DNA of 64,000 bases from Cladopsammia gracilis (GCA_022457155.1 JAJGOT010000294.1:640001-704000), one strand, 5' to 3'; positions 48,252-60,889 are shown, numbered from the stretch's first letter. Translations and numbers: made by a program. The notes: generated from the letters alone by a model not told the origin.

Positions 48252-50512
48252 CTATAGTTGTACATTTTGTGACGTAAAATATCCTCTCAACTCTTGAAGC
48301 TTTGGATGGTTGTCCAGCATCGTTTCTTTCTGGGATGATGTTAGGAGGTCATCAGCCTTGAGAAATGTCTCCTTGTATTGCTCCAAAGACATATTCAGGT
48401 TCCCCAGATGATGTTCTGAATGGATAAGGGTGCTTGGAAGAGTCTTGTGGAAGACTGTTGACTTCCCAACTTTCTTCACCTGACCAAGAGATGCCGTCTG
48501 TAGGTTCCTCATACATTCCTCAGTTTTCTTCGGTGTTGGGCGCGAGCTAGATGAAAAGCTGTTGTACACTCTCTTTGAACTGCAGTAAGGACCAGGCAAT
48601 GTTATAATTCTCTGCTTTACATCTTCATCTGTTACCGACATCCATACTGTTGTGCTGCCTTGCTTGACCTGCAAACACTGTAAAAATATAATGATATTTT
48701 GAATCAATACCTACCCCTCCCCTAACCTAACATTAACACTTACTTCTTTCTTTGGGCTAAATGTTAGGCTTGGGGAGGGGTCGGTGGGAAGTTTCCCAGA
48801 AACGATCATTGATCCAATATTTAATACACATTTCCATGAAAATACATCACAGGACAGATCTGAGGAAATGAATTGTACAGTGTTGGATAGAGATAAATCG
48901 AATGCCATCAGTATTGTAGATCTGTAGCTCCTTCACAGGGCGGGAAAAAAATTGCAGCATAAGACTACATTTTTTTGTGCCAGTTTTTCTCCCACAATGG
49001 TGTCTCCCAAACCTTAACCATCAGAAAAATGATAACTGGGATCATTCATTTATGCACTCACTCACTCACTCACTCACTCACTATTTCTTTCTTTCTTTTT
49101 TTATTTATTTGTTAAAATTTTCCACTTACAAAACCCTTAATGGGATTTGGGTTACTGGGATTGGGAATCACAGAAACAAACAGAATGAAAAAGTGGGAAT
49201 GGGGCTGGGATTCCGGGTAAAAAGTGGACTACAAAAATGGTAGAAATAGGATTTGGGCAGAAACTAGGATTTGTAAGCCATCAACCAGCCCCCCACCCCC
49301 CCCCCCCCCCACCCTTACACACACTCACACAAACACACACTATGAACTGCAACTTATAAATATAATTCATCATATCCAATTTGGCAAACTTACCGCTTCC
49401 GCAACCCCACCGAAGGAAAGAAGTGTATCATGTAACGTGAGTGCGTAGCCCATGGTTTTCTCACTTATCACTCTAGGCGTAGGAGCTGTCAGTTGCTGCA
49501 GGGCGATGTCCAAACGGTGCCACAAGATATGCATGTTGAGCGCTAACCTGATTGCGTTCTTGTTGGACTTTGCGTTGCATTCAGGATTGAAAATCCCAGC
49601 AGCAGATTGCGTGGCTTCTTGGTTTTTCCCCTTGCAGTACTTATAGAATAGCTCTCTTGCTCCAGCACTTAAAGTGTATTCTATAGCTATATCTTGGTGG
49701 TGTTCGACGTATATTTGTTCGTACACTGTTCCGAGGCTCTTCACAGCACTTTCCTCCGCAAGCTGTGTTGAGAACATTTCTATTTCCTCCATCTCCCTCT
49801 GCACGCGTTCTTGGCACAGGACGAGGATCCTGTCGGCTAGGCCGTTTTTACAGGAAACGACCTTGGGCCAGATTTCGGTCAGAAATCGCCGTGGCGTCGT
49901 GAAGGTCGACATGCTCATCCTAGCACGTTGTACCCCTACGCGTTTTCCCTTTCCCTTGACAGTGTACCAGTAGTCACCGTCGTACAGTTTGCAGATACGC
50001 TCCATAGTAAGTGAGGTTTGGGAGGCAGACTTGGAAGTACTGATCAATTTCTGCATGAATGTATAGCCTTCGTCGATGCAAAGAAGGGGTACATGTGCTC
50101 TGTCGGCCCCTGTCTGAAAGTTAACAAAATGGTTGAACAAGCCATTCGAAGACGTCTCGTCAACCAAAATGCTTCGCTGGACGCGCGGCTCCAAGTGCGA
50201 GATGAGCGGGTCTACACAGGCGATGTTACAGGCTGGAGTTTTGCCCGCTCCAGACGGGGCAAGACCAACGAAAAACAAATTGCCATTTTCTTTCCAAGAA
50301 TCGAAGAGTTTTACCGTGGTGTCCCCTAATAGTGATCCTGTACACGGTAAAATTCCAGTGAGGAGCAAATCACGCGTTGTGCCATGGCTCTTGGCGAAGA
50401 TATCCAGCCAATCTTTGATATTTCGAGGGGCTATTTCATCCCAGGGAATCTTGATGTCTGCCATTTTTGACTCTAAATCAGCGACGGATTGTATCTCAGC
50501 GAAAGAACTCAT
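48252..50512 (-). CDS. DUF3987-type P-loop ATPase (primase/helicase-like), two exons
   Basis: Exon 1 is 49394-50512 (373 codons from the ATG, donor GTAAGT). Exon 2 is 48252-48668 (acceptor TTTGCAG, ends TAG). The joined frame is phase 0, about 511 residues. Walker A is GLAPSGAGKT at residues 83-92, Walker B is VPLLCIDE near 141-148, and the ERICKLYDGDYW and RARMSMSTFTTPR segments resemble the phage and plasmid DUF3987 ATPases that accompany primases. Exon 2 is Ser/Thr/Lys-rich. It is intact although the transposase beside it is broken. It may aid replication or unwinding of the transposon. This is inference. Confidence 0.75.
49056..49082. repeat. (ACTC)n microsatellite in ATPase intron
   Basis: About six CACT units. 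A poly-C tract followed by (AC)n lies at 49292-49340. Confidence 0.85.
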
Positions 50513-50743
50513 ATCAAATATCAAAACGTTGCAAAAACAAGTGGCAAAAGGACAAGGACTTCGAGCGCGTTCGTGAACAGCTTAAAATCCGCGCGAAAAC
50601 ACCATCTTTGCAACAAGATCTCCTCTCTGAATTAACGATTATCGTTAATTCTTAAATTGCTCCGAATTAACGATTATAGTTAATTCCGAACACTGTTTCC
50701 CAGGACATTTCAGAAAAGAAGAAATAAAAAAAACATGTTATTT

Positions 50744-50813
50744 GGACTGCGGGATTCGAACCCGGAACTACCGCTACTAGGAACGTCTTCTTACCACTAG
50801 ACTACCAAGGCGA
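50744..50813 (-). tRNA. tRNA-like sequence, probably pseudo-tRNA
   Basis: Minus strand. A box TAGTCTAGTGG, B box GGTTCGAATCC with an intact T-stem (CGGG/CCCG). The acceptor arms do not pair well, so not a functional tRNA call. Confidence 0.5.
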
Positions 50814-51054
50814 TGGGAAATTTTATCTGCAAGATATTTATTTGAGTCTTGCATAGAATATCATTGATCTACAGTGATTAGGCCTAAGCGCTGATTTCAA
50901 ATGGTTAGCTTTTTTGTTGAGGTTTGGTGATCATGCCTTTCCATTTACTTTCTAAAATTATTTTCAAGCGAGTGATTTTATAGGCTTACTACAGGGTGTA
51001 GAATAAGCGCATGAATTTTATAATGTTAAAAAATTGATGTTTGCTCAACCAGCA

Positions 51055-51133
51055 GCGTGGTGGTCCAGTGGTTAGAAGAGAGGATAAGTCAGCGAAGGGT
51101 CGTAGGGTCGTAGGTTCGAGTCCTGTCCGAACA
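51055..51133 (+). tRNA. tRNA-like sequence, probably pseudo-tRNA
   Basis: A box TGGTCCAGTGG, B box GGTTCGAGTCC, with a duplicated GGGTCGTA between them. The acceptor stem is not convincing. Confidence 0.45.
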
Positions 51134-51276
51134 CTAAGGATTGTTCTTTTTCAACAAAAATGCTGATTTCCCAGAATTCCTTTCAGACTGTCAGTGTTCG
51201 GAATTAACTATAATCGTTAATTCGGAGCAATTTAAGAATTAACGATAATCGTCAATTCAGAGAGGAGGACGGGTTG

Positions 51277-51786
51277 CATCTTTGCTTACTCGCATTCTCG
51301 TCCCAGAGCCCTCTCGTTTGCCTTGGTCTCCAGTTTCCAGTTCCCCGCTCCAGCGATCTACTGATCTATTGATCCATCGATCCAGCGATCTATCGATCTA
51401 CTGATCTATCGATCTATTGATCCATCGATCCAGCGATCTACCGATCTACCGATCTATCGATCTACTGATCTATCGATCTATTGATCCATCGATCCAGCGA
51501 TCTACCGATCTATCGATCTACTGATCTATCGATCTATTGATCCATCGATCCAGCGATCTACCGATCGATCGACTGATCTATCGATCTATTGATCCATCGA
51601 TCCACCGATCTATCGATCTACTGATCTATCGATCTACTGATCTATCGATCTAGTGATCCATCGATCCAGCGATCTACCGATCGATCTAAAAGATCCAAAC
51701 GATCCAAAATGATCCGATGAAGAGATGCGCTAACGGCGTTGTCTGGCTTTGACGTCACCGGTGACTTGCTATATGGAGCATGAACC
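51277..51786 (-). repeat. Right TIR with expanded GATC octamer array
   Basis: Inverted copy of the left TIR. The octamer array (about 51352-51690) is longer than the left one by roughly 110 bp. Confidence 0.9.
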
Positions 51787-51794
51787 CAGTACAC
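51787..51794 (+). other. Right target-site duplication CAGTACAC of second transposon
   Basis: Matches 46048-46055. Confidence 0.85.
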
Positions 51795-54700
51795 AGTAAT
51801 GAAATATACTAGGTAATAATACGATTTGTCACGGAATTGATAAGCGATAGAAAAATCGAAAATATTACACACTAAAGTCTTCTCACCTTTACTTTATTGT
51901 CTCTTGATGTATCCTGACCGGTTTAAATGCATTTTTACAACTTTTGTCACTCGCCCCACTATCCACTATAAAAGAAGGGAAGGCTGGAGACCTCTGAGCG
52001 AACCCTCGCCACGCGAAAGCCAATAAATTCTAAACAATTCAACTCAAGCTCCCCGAATTGCCACCAGTGAGGCCGCAGGTTAAATGTCTACCCGTGCGAT
52101 TCGTGCTAGCTTCCAAATTCCCTTTCACGGTCTCTAAAAGGGCTCCGTTTTGGAGCGATTCTGGCCATCTTCGCTTCGCCATTGTCCGCGATCCAAACGG
52201 CTGCACCACGAAATTCGAATACTAAAGCTTAGCGACCGCGTCACAGAGACAAAATGACATTCACCCGAGGGGAGGGTCGTTACTTTTGCCCTCGCGCAAA
52301 TTGACACCGTCGGGGGAGCCGGTGCGTGTAATTCGAACGGAAACCACACGCGTGACCTGTCACTTATTTGTCTTTATTTGATAAAGTGCAATTTTTCATC
52401 AAGATCAAAAGAAAAGTCTCTTTTTAAAATAAAAATGCTCGAAGGAAAATTATTAAGCTTGTTAAAACCAATTTGCGCCAAAAAAATCAAAAATCAAAGG
52501 TCACGGATATGTATGTGTTTACCGGGAGTCTAGGGTGTACTCTAACTGCACGTCCGATCCAAGAGAGAGGAAGATGGGGGCCTTGGGAACGAGGTTGGTA
52601 GACGTTTCAATAACAAATTGATCGTTACATGTAAAACAGACCGTTGGCCGTCGGGTGTTGATATGAACGATATGGTCAATAATGTTTAATTTTTATTGGT
52701 AAATTGCACAACCTTCTAAAGTCGCTGTCGTAATTTGTCGTATTTTTGAAGCGGAATCGAGCCGTTTCTCGCTGTTCAGAACGTCTCATGTCGGCAATTT
52801 TCGGGGCCACGTCGCTTGTCGTTCTTACCAAGGCTTCTTTAAGCCGAGATGTTTTGAAAACAGCTTCGGCTATAAAAGGAAACGAAATCTAATCGCCAGC
52901 TCTATTCCTACAAGAGACACCATTCTGCCCGAAGGTACACAATTTTTTAGTTGACGGAAAAAGCGACAAGTAAAATATTTTCATTTGCCTTTTTTACAAT
53001 AGTCTACCTTAGTGAAGTATTTAGATAAAACATTCCTTTTTTACTGAAGTCTTTTTACTGAACTTATTCACATGCACAAAGTTCTTGTTTTGTCTCATAC
53101 ATCCACATATACACTGCACATATTAATTGGCTGTTTAAAAACATTGCTAGTAAATCAATTTTAATCCCAAATGAAAATCGTTGCAATATGTTTTAGTTTT
53201 GTTTAAATATCAATAAATAAAGATAGTAAATATTTTTTAACCTTCGAACATCTTTCCCAAATTTCGATTGATAAGAAAATCGCCATTGTAATGCCATACA
53301 AGTCATTGCTTCTAAAATACTGTGACTGATACAAAACAAAGAAAATTAACTAAGTAAAAGGGCTCTCTAAAGATAGATTGAATCTAAGTAGTTTTGCCAC
53401 CCCCATCCCTCCTCATAATTTCCCCCCGTAGCAACCAAATTGGCCTCGGCTCATTCGCTTAATATAATCAAGTTGAAGTTTCCCCTCAGCTGTAAAATGA
53501 AGACTATTTTGAACAAATACGCTAAATTAACATGAAAATTATTTACATTCATACTCGTGATTATTTTGTTGCTCATGACTTTTATTGATTTGGTGGCTCG
53601 TAAAAGAGCCCTTAAGTCCTCTATGACTGCAATGTCTAACTCTACGATTAGACCTACAGGTATTTTCAATCTTTCAACTTCAATAAACCATTTAGCAGCT
53701 TTACACATATTACCTATCACGTCTTTACTACATTTACCTATCAAAGGCACCCAACTTTTCCAATTCTTGTTGTTGTTGTTGTTGTTGTTGTTTATTAACC
53801 TTACATTCTCTCGCATTAACGAGATGGCTTTAAGAGCGCTTTGATTTATACTTCAACTGGTGTTTTCGCTACCCTTTCTTTCAGTATTCGTGAAACCCCT
53901 ACCTTTTCATATACGGTTTCAACTCGTGAAATCCCTACCCTTTCATCTACCTCCAGCCTCAAAAAGGTACCCCTTTTGGGCGGAGCATCCCCGTATAGCC
54001 CATGATAGGGAGTATCCCATCCCCAGGCCGACCGATTTCGTCTGATAACTACAGACTTCGTCAGGGAGTTTGAAACAAGATTACATGGGGAACTTATTTA
54101 TAAATAACGTTTACAATACAAATTACGTTCCCGTAAGCCCGGGTGTGAACAACAAAACAACCACAAGAAATACGTGCAGGATATGACTAAAATCCTGAGT
54201 AGAATATGTGATGTTTAATTTTGTGGCTTACGGATTCAACCGTTAAATCCGCTAACGGAAGTGGCCAACAGTCTTACAAAGATTTTGTTTAATGTTCAGT
54301 CTGTCTGGCTGAACCGAAAACTAAAAATAGGAGTACAGACCAAAGTCACTAATGTTTCACGTTTGCCATTATGCGTTTGGAACAAGAGAAATTTCATTTG
54401 ACTATTGTGTATTTGAATGAGCGTATGATTTCTTCAGTTTGGACTTGGTGACAATTATTTTGACATTAAACATTCGTTCTTGTCGCTTGTGGCGATAAAA
54501 CATATGTCCCTGTTGTGCAGTCCTCTGGAACAGTCTACCCTCAGCTGCTAGGCAGGCAACATCTCTGACTAATTTCCGACGATTCTTAATTAATTCCGAC
54601 ACGGCATTCATGTAAAACAGGCTTTATTTTAGTTTACTTTTCTTTAATAGTTAGTTATATTTTTAAATTATAGAAGATTAATTTACATACATAGTTTCGT

Positions 54701-55600
54701 ATTAAGTTGTAGTTTATATCAAGAGATTATAATTGTCCTATTATTTTCTCTTGTTTATATTAAATTGTTAATGCCTGATGTATTTACCCGGACACCCGGA
54801 TAATACGGACACTTTAGCGTGTGCCTTCGGTGTCCGTATAACCGGGTTCCACCGGTTCAGTTTCAACACTGCCCTCGGTCATACCTACTTTGGGTATGTT
54901 ACCTTTTACTAGCTCTAAGGGTTACGAAAAGATAGAAATTTTACCATGTACCGTTCAAAATCTGTAATGAAATCAGAACGTTTTCGATGAGACCGACTTC
55001 ATTGCCGCTAAAACTTGTGAAAATGGAAATGAAATTTACAATTAACAGTGACGCACCCTTGTTATAATGAGACTAGTAGCTCTAGTGCCTTTTAGGGGCT
55101 GTTTTCAAAATTCCCGACGAGCGATCTTTCTCCCCCTGAGCAGCTGAAATCAGGCACAAATGCATCAGGGGAGCCAGTTATCAGTATCAAGTTACGGTGA
55201 CCTGCAGACAGGCGGTTTACAGTCCCCTACTTTTCCATGTGTTCGTCGAGTTCGATCATTTAGTTCTCCGGGGGGGGGGGGGGGTACTCCCATATATAAG
55301 CTATACGGGTATGTGCCGCTGGATGGGGTCTCAGTTTCGCACACTAAGTTTGAGATGGGGTATACTTTTTCCGTTCAATTTTCGTCATTTTTGTCATTTT
55401 TTTTCCGGTACATTTTTCATCTGGAACCTGGCCTGTGGAAGTTTCACTCGATTTAATGAGCGTGTATGGGTTTGACGCCTAATTCTGTCAGTGTAAACAA
55501 ACCCCCTTTTTTGTATAAAGAGCCTTTTACCAAATTTTTAACAGTTAAAACTGTTTGGTCTGAGATGGGGGTAGTGAAAATAGAAATTTTAGGTCTGAGA
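51795..55600. other. Gene-poor region
   Basis: No supported gene. A TATAAAAG box (about 51967) followed within 60 bp by AATAAA (about 52022) could be a remnant LTR or a promoter. (GTT)n lies at 53767-53792. The GGGGATGCTCCGCC dispersed repeat lies at about 53860-54000 and again, with a G15 run, at 55268-55360. Confidence 0.4.
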
Positions 55601-55639
55601 TGGGGTAATAATAATAAGAAACATAGAATGCACGATCAC

Positions 55640-57300
55640 TGCAACAAACCGATGAGAATGGCCGGATCTGGATCAGCTGCTCTACTCCTATATCCGGCAA
55701 CATTTTAATCTACCGGGACACTCTACTAAGGATATGCAACTTATACCACTGGAATTAATTAACAATTATTGGATGAGGTTGAGCATGATAGCGATAATTA
55801 TCAAGGCCAAAGTTTGTGTTATCTGCCGAAGCCGAAGGCTGAGGCGGATAACACAAACTGAGGCCTTGATAATTATCGCTATCATGCGAAAACCGAATCC
55901 AATAATTGTTTTATTATGCATATTCCTGAGCTGCACTTGTAAAGACAAGAGCGCGCACAAAAAAGTGATCAATGCACAGCAGTCAACTTGTAAGTAAACA
56001 ACTTACGTCACTTCTGCATGCATAAAACTATTGTCTGTAGGTATGACGTCACTTCTGCATGCATAAAACTATTGTCTGTAGGTATGACGTAACAGAAACA
56101 GCAAGCAATAATTAGCTGCGTGCTTATAGCCAATCAAAATCGAGCTAGTGACACCAATGTATAATAATTAACAATTATTGGATGAGGTTGAGCATGATAG
56201 CGATAATTATCAAGGCCAAAGTTTGTGTTATCTGCCGAAGCCGAAGGCTGAGGCGGATAACACAAACTGAGGCCTTGATAATTATCGCTATCATGCGAAA
56301 ACCGAATCCAATAATTGTTTTATTATGCATATTCCTGAGCTGCACTTGTAAAGACAAGAGCGCGCACAAAAAAGTGATCAATGCACAGCAGTCAACTTGT
56401 AAGTAAACAACTTACGTCACTTCTGCATGCATAAAACTATTGTCTGTAGGTATGACGTCACTTCTGCATGCATAAAACTATTGTCTGTAGGTATGACGTA
56501 ACAGAAACAGCAAGCAATAATTAGCTGCGTGCTTATAGCCAATCAAAATCGAGCTAGTGACACCAATGTATAATAATACGTATTATTATACATTGGTGTC
56601 ACTAGCTCGATTTTGATTGGCTATAAGCACGCAGCTAATTATTGCTTGCTGTTTCTGTTACGTCATACCTACAGACAATAGTTTTATGCATGCAGAAGTG
56701 ACGTCATACCTACAGACAATAGTTTTATGCATGCAGAAGTGACGTAAGTTGTTTACTTACAAGTTGACTGCTGTGCATTGATCACTTTTTTGTGCGCGCT
56801 CTTGTCTTTACAAGTGCAGCTCAGGAATATGCATAATAAAACAATTATTGGATTCGGTTTTCGCATGATAGCGATAATTATCAAGGCCTCAGTTTGTGTT
56901 ATCCGCCTCAGCCTTCGGCTTCGGCAGATAACACAAACTTTGGCCTTGATAATTATCGCTATCATGCTCAACCTCATCCAATAATTGTTAAATAGCAGAG
57001 ACTCTGTACGAAAAGCGCGTGAAGCATTTCTCATAGACAAAGCAAAGACGTTAGAACAACTTGGAATCAACAGACGCGACGAACTTCATTAATTAACTTT
57101 CTCATCACTAGTCAGTTTAGTTTATCACCCGTCAAATCCTTCACCAATCATATTCATTGTTTTTGTTATTCTTTAGTTTTTTCAAAACCACTTGTATAAC
57201 AGTTTTACAGTTGTAATCATTTATAGTGCTAGCCCCTGAAGAAGCTTTGTTTTGCAAAGCGAAATATTGGGCACTATTATATTCCACTTTTATTTTCATT
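55640..57300 (+). pseudogene. Penelope-like element tail (GIY-YIG endonuclease C-terminus and 3' UTR), interrupted
   Basis: The segment around 55706-55760 encodes HFNLPGHSTKDMQLIPLE. After the inserted composite (55761-56990) the reading continues with SVRKAREAFLIDKAKTLEQL to INRRDELH and a stop near 57092. This is the C-terminal part of a Penelope-type GIY-YIG endonuclease. The 3' UTR-like CCTGAAGAAGC...GCGAAATATTGGGC follows at 57235-57272. Only the tail remains. A similar 3' tail (CCCTGAAGAAGAAAGG...CGAAATATTGG) is at 7510-7550. Confidence 0.65.
55761..56990. mobile_element. Composite of three 409-bp foldback units: two tandem, one inverted (perfect 820-bp palindrome)
   Basis: The unit starts AACAATTATTGGATGAGGTT and ends GACACCAATGTATAATAATTA. 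It occurs at 55761-56169, 56170-56579 and, inverted, 56580-56990. The second and third form a perfect inverted repeat centred on ACGT at 56578-56581. The first 160 bp of each unit fold back on themselves (CAATTATTGG...CCAATAATTG). Each unit also holds a 42-bp tandem duplication (ACTTCTGCATGCATAAAACT...). Flanked by TTAA on both sides. Confidence 0.9.
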
Positions 57301-58069
57301 TATTTGCTTCTGCTTCTGCTTCTGTTTTTCTGCCGTAAGGATCAGTTTGCCGTTTTTTTGCTTCACTAATAATAATAATGACTTTATTAACGTGTCAGTC
57401 AAAATCTAGCAGAGGGGATTCCACACTGCAAATAGGGGACACCTAACTATCTAGAATATAATCTAAAAAATACAAAAACGAATCAATAAAAATTTGAGAC
57501 TAGAATCTACTAAGACTAGAATTAAAAACTACCATTGATAACTCACTAACATAAACACCACAAAACTCTAATTCTAATCATCAAAATTCTAAAAAATCTT
57601 GTAATTAAAAATATAATTAAGAAAATTTAAAATCATGAATTACAAAGGTAGCAGCCACTACATCCATCCAAGATGTCACTCAAATCAAGACATCGTATCC
57701 GGGTCTTAAACTGAGTAAGACTGGTAGCCGATCTGTCTTTGCTTTATATCTTACTCCAGAGGCTTGGACCTAAGTAACAGTAGGGGTTCTTCGGTCCCAG
57801 CGAAACACCCCTTTTTACCGTATACCAAACGAGCTGGCTCGTTCGTCTCGTTCAGCCCTCCACTGCCGAGCCAAACGAGCCACCAAATACGTAGACTCGA
57901 TACCTAAACGAGTTATTTTTGGTTCTTTAATCAAACAAGCCAAACAAGCCAAACGAGCCACCAAACACATAACGTTCAAAATGTGGCCATGCTTTCTGTA
58001 ATAGCCTGCGAACAAGCTCTCGGGCGGTCCTTCAGGCGCTTCTCAGGCGCTCCTTCTGCCCTCCCCCTT

Positions 58070-58155
58070 TCCCTGTCCATCCCCCTGTCCCTCCCCTCCC
58101 CCTCCCCCTCCCCCTGCCCCTGCCCCTGCCCCTGCCCCTGCCCCTGCCCCTCCCC
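58070..58155. repeat. (CCCCTG/CCCCTC)n low-complexity tract
   Basis: Hexamer units CCCCTC and CCCCTG in tandem. Confidence 0.9.
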
Positions 58156-58199
58156 CAATCCCCGCCCCCGACCCAGGAGCTTGCTCGCAGGCTGTTCTG

Positions 58200-58396
58200 T
58201 AATAGGCCATTTGCACGATGACGTCATTTGACTACTACTACTACCACCAGAATCCTTCAGTTTTTTGTTTTGTAATGCAAATTAGGGCTATTGTTATTTA
58301 AACCGCACTGGGATTACAAAATTTAAATAAGAAAGGAAAAACGAAATGAGTTCTGGTAGTAGTAGTCAAATGACGTTATCGTGCAAATGGCCTATT
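58200..58396. mobile_element. Foldback MITE
   Basis: AATAGGCCATTTGCACGATG...CTACTACTACTACC is mirrored by GGTAGTAGTAGTCAAATGAC...GCAAATGGCCTATT. Confidence 0.85.
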
Positions 58397-58795
58397 GCTC
58401 CTATACCAAATGCGAGTATAAACCTGTTTGTTTGGCTTAGCCCATTTCCGAAGCAAGAATTGATGGCCGCTTCTTGATAAGTATAAACAAAGTACTTCAT
58501 CTTAACACTCTTCTGTCAATCCTTTTACAAACAGAATAACTAAAGGCTTTCGTAATTATTTCTTTTTTTGTCGTAAAAACATCAGACAAACATCAAGTTG
58601 TTTTTCTATTTCGTAATTTCTTTACCGCGCCTATTTTCACAGGAAAAGAATCCCCTGACAGTTATAATAAGCCAATTAAACTCAAGGAAAGCCAGTCAAA
58701 GTGATTGACAGTCGGAAATGCGCGGGTTTTCATATCGTAAAAGCCAGCGATTTTTACTTGCGGTCGCTTTTCGTGGAGAGCCCTCGTCTTGCAGG

Positions 58796-58853
58796 ATGAA
58801 GGAATTTTATTGCGCTTTGCTTTTAATTGGGATCTTTGCTGCGTTTAGTCAAG
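58796..58853 (+). CDS. First coding exon of a secreted or membrane protein (signal peptide)
   Basis: The ATG in GCAGG-ATG context is followed by 19 codons with a lysine, a hydrophobic core and small residues (MKEFYCALLLIGIFAAFSQ), then a donor CAAG|GTATGT in phase 1. A signal peptide ending at an early phase-1 intron is the usual first exon of secreted animal proteins. I find no second exon before 64000, so the gene would have a long first intron and continue past the edge. The family cannot be told. Confidence 0.55.
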
Positions 58854-60889
58854 GTATGTAAGATTTCTATAACTTCTGTAGTTAGGTTCAGTTTGTTGGA
58901 ACGAAGCATCGATTTGTGTATTCTTTTGTCAACAGCGCGTGCATTCCATCGAAAAGCAGCGTGCTGCAGATTTTCTCGCCTGATGTAAAACTGCGCGTTA
59001 AAATTTTCGTATAAAGCTGTACCTTTCACATGCATTCCTTATTTGTCATCGCCGGCTGTTCAGTTGCTGAACATCAGCAAATTGCTGCTTTGCTGTTTTA
59101 AATAGCAATATAGCGTTGTGAGTTTTTTTCACCCAAAGCTTCTCGCGCTTAGCAATCAGCGATGAAAAGCTTGAAACATGTACCCACTTGCTTGTCATCA
59201 TCATGCATTTAAGAGTTTATAGTTTTCTTTTGGTCATAATGGATCAACAAGTTGTTGCTTTGCTATTAAAAGGCAGAGGTGGAGAACGCAGATAGAGTAT
59301 GTTAATGCGTAGAAACGATCGGTTATAAACGTTTACGCTTAAGCTTATATTATTTTACCTCAAAATTTTATCTATTTCTGCTCGCTGCGTTAATAATAGT
59401 AGTTCATCCCATCTCGTGATCAAGTTGCAGCTGTTGTGGGATCCGAGAGAATTTATGTGAGAGTGTTTATATTATCATACAATTCAAAGTTAAAAAACCT
59501 GGACATTGGGTGTTCATATTTTGGAAATGTATTAAGAGGTTAAAGTTCTTAATCGCTTGTGAGATTGTTAACTTCGATTTATTTGCGCGATCAAGATTGT
59601 CTCGAACCCAGACGTGACCTTTCAATTTTCCCACTTTTTGCTTTAAGAGCTTTGAATTCTTGTTTATTTCGAGGACAGTGGGTTTATGTCACATAGACCT
59701 AAAAGTTTTGACGCCATTCTGGCGTGCAAGAGCAGTCGCAACAGACATTTCTAGCAGTGCCCGCATATAAAGCTGAATTTATTTATACTGCGTAATGTTC
59801 TGAAGATACATGTATTATTGAAATTATTTGACAAGAAAATAAAATCATACTTGTTTGCATTTAAAAAAAAGTCTCACATCATCCCATGACAGAAGCCTTG
59901 TCTGGTCTCTTAAAATATTTGTATCGTAAACTGAGCTTTTACATCTCCAGTGTTCACTGGTTGAGGTCACAGTAGAAAAAGATCACTGTTGTAAACTCAA
60001 GTTTACCATGATAACAGCTGCATTTTTTAGTTTACTAATTGGTAAACTTAACTCTGGTTAATTGTCATGACAATAGCGGAAAGAAAAAAAGATGACCTGA
60101 TTACAGGTAACCAAAAAAGAAAAATAGGTGGGTATATCTATCTAAATTCGCTTGTTTTGTTCACAGTTTGTGGTTATATTTAAGGAAAACAGTGATTAAT
60201 AACTTAAATTAATTAAATGAATGGCTTTGAGCACGCTCTCATGGCATGTATTAATCATTAGATTAACTTTTCATATCTCACATTACGATCAGGCGAATGC
60301 ATGGAAAGTTTCAAATGTGTTTTTAAGTGGACCTGTCAGGTTTACTGTGATAAAGAAGTAGTTATGCAGTTTACCATGGTAAAGCCCTTTTTACTATGGT
60401 AAAGTATTCAGCTGTAATACTGATGGGGAGGTGCGAAGACCTAATTTGCAATTTGAGTACCTTTTTGGGTTAGAATTTTTTTAGTGACATGTTTGGGATG
60501 AAAGGTTTTGGTGAGTACTCTTTTGGTGGTCATCAAAAAGTGTAACCTTTTTATGCAGAAAGAAAAGTGACTTTTTGGGCGTTGGACTGTTTTTGGGTCT
60601 GGTGCTTGTAATTTGGTGTTCATTTACACCTCCCCATCACTGTTATTACCTGAGTATGCCCCCCCCCTCCGCTGGGTGTTAAACTTATCCCTGAAGCAAT
60701 TTGGGCAACATGTGAAAATAAGAGGGTACGTGGGGTCTACGTAAAGTGGCTATTGTAGTTCAGTGTTTTTGTTAAGGTTTGCAATGACAGGGAGAAAACT
60801 GTGAATAACAGGGACTATATTGGGTTTTGTAGTTGGGACACCCCCTCCCATTGGATGTCCAGGATTGCACGCAGCTACAAAATTTACTA

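Larger units (their letters stand above)
50621..51267. mobile_element. 650-bp inverted-repeat element carrying two tRNA-like sequences
   Basis: The arms at 50621-50695 and 51192-51267 are near-perfect inverted copies (TCCTCTCTGAATTAACGATT ... CCGAACACTG). Each arm contains the internal near-palindrome GAATTAACGATTAT(C/A)GTTAATTC. Between them lie two tRNA-like segments in opposite orientation. It could be part of the parent transposon's subterminal region rather than a later insertion. Confidence 0.7.
46056..51786. mobile_element. 5.7-kb DNA transposon with long GATC-array TIRs, DDE transposase and DUF3987-type ATPase
   Basis: Ends GGTTCATGCTCCATATAGCA and its reverse complement, flanked by an 8-bp duplication CAGTACAC (9 bp if the shared C is counted). 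TIRs are about 396 bp (46056-46451) on the left and about 510 bp (51277-51786) on the right; the difference is in the copy number of internal GATC octamers. Inside are a broken DDE transposase on the plus strand, a two-exon ATPase gene on the minus strand, and a nested 650-bp inverted-repeat element. The 8-9 bp duplication fits KDZ-, hAT- or MULE-like superfamilies. I cannot place it further. Confidence 0.88.
57301..58795. other. Intergenic stretch: low complexity and one MITE
   Basis: AT-rich tract (57430-57640), C-rich low-complexity tract (58038-58160) and a foldback MITE (58200-58396). The last 250 bp may hold the promoter and 5' UTR of the gene starting at 58796. Confidence 0.5.

Noticed and set aside
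55734..57070. Repeated 68-105 codon frames in three places
   Set aside because: Same foldback unit read three times; no coding features.
58823..59035. 70-codon minus-strand open frame
   Set aside because: Overlaps the signal-peptide exon donor on the other strand and has no recognisable domain.
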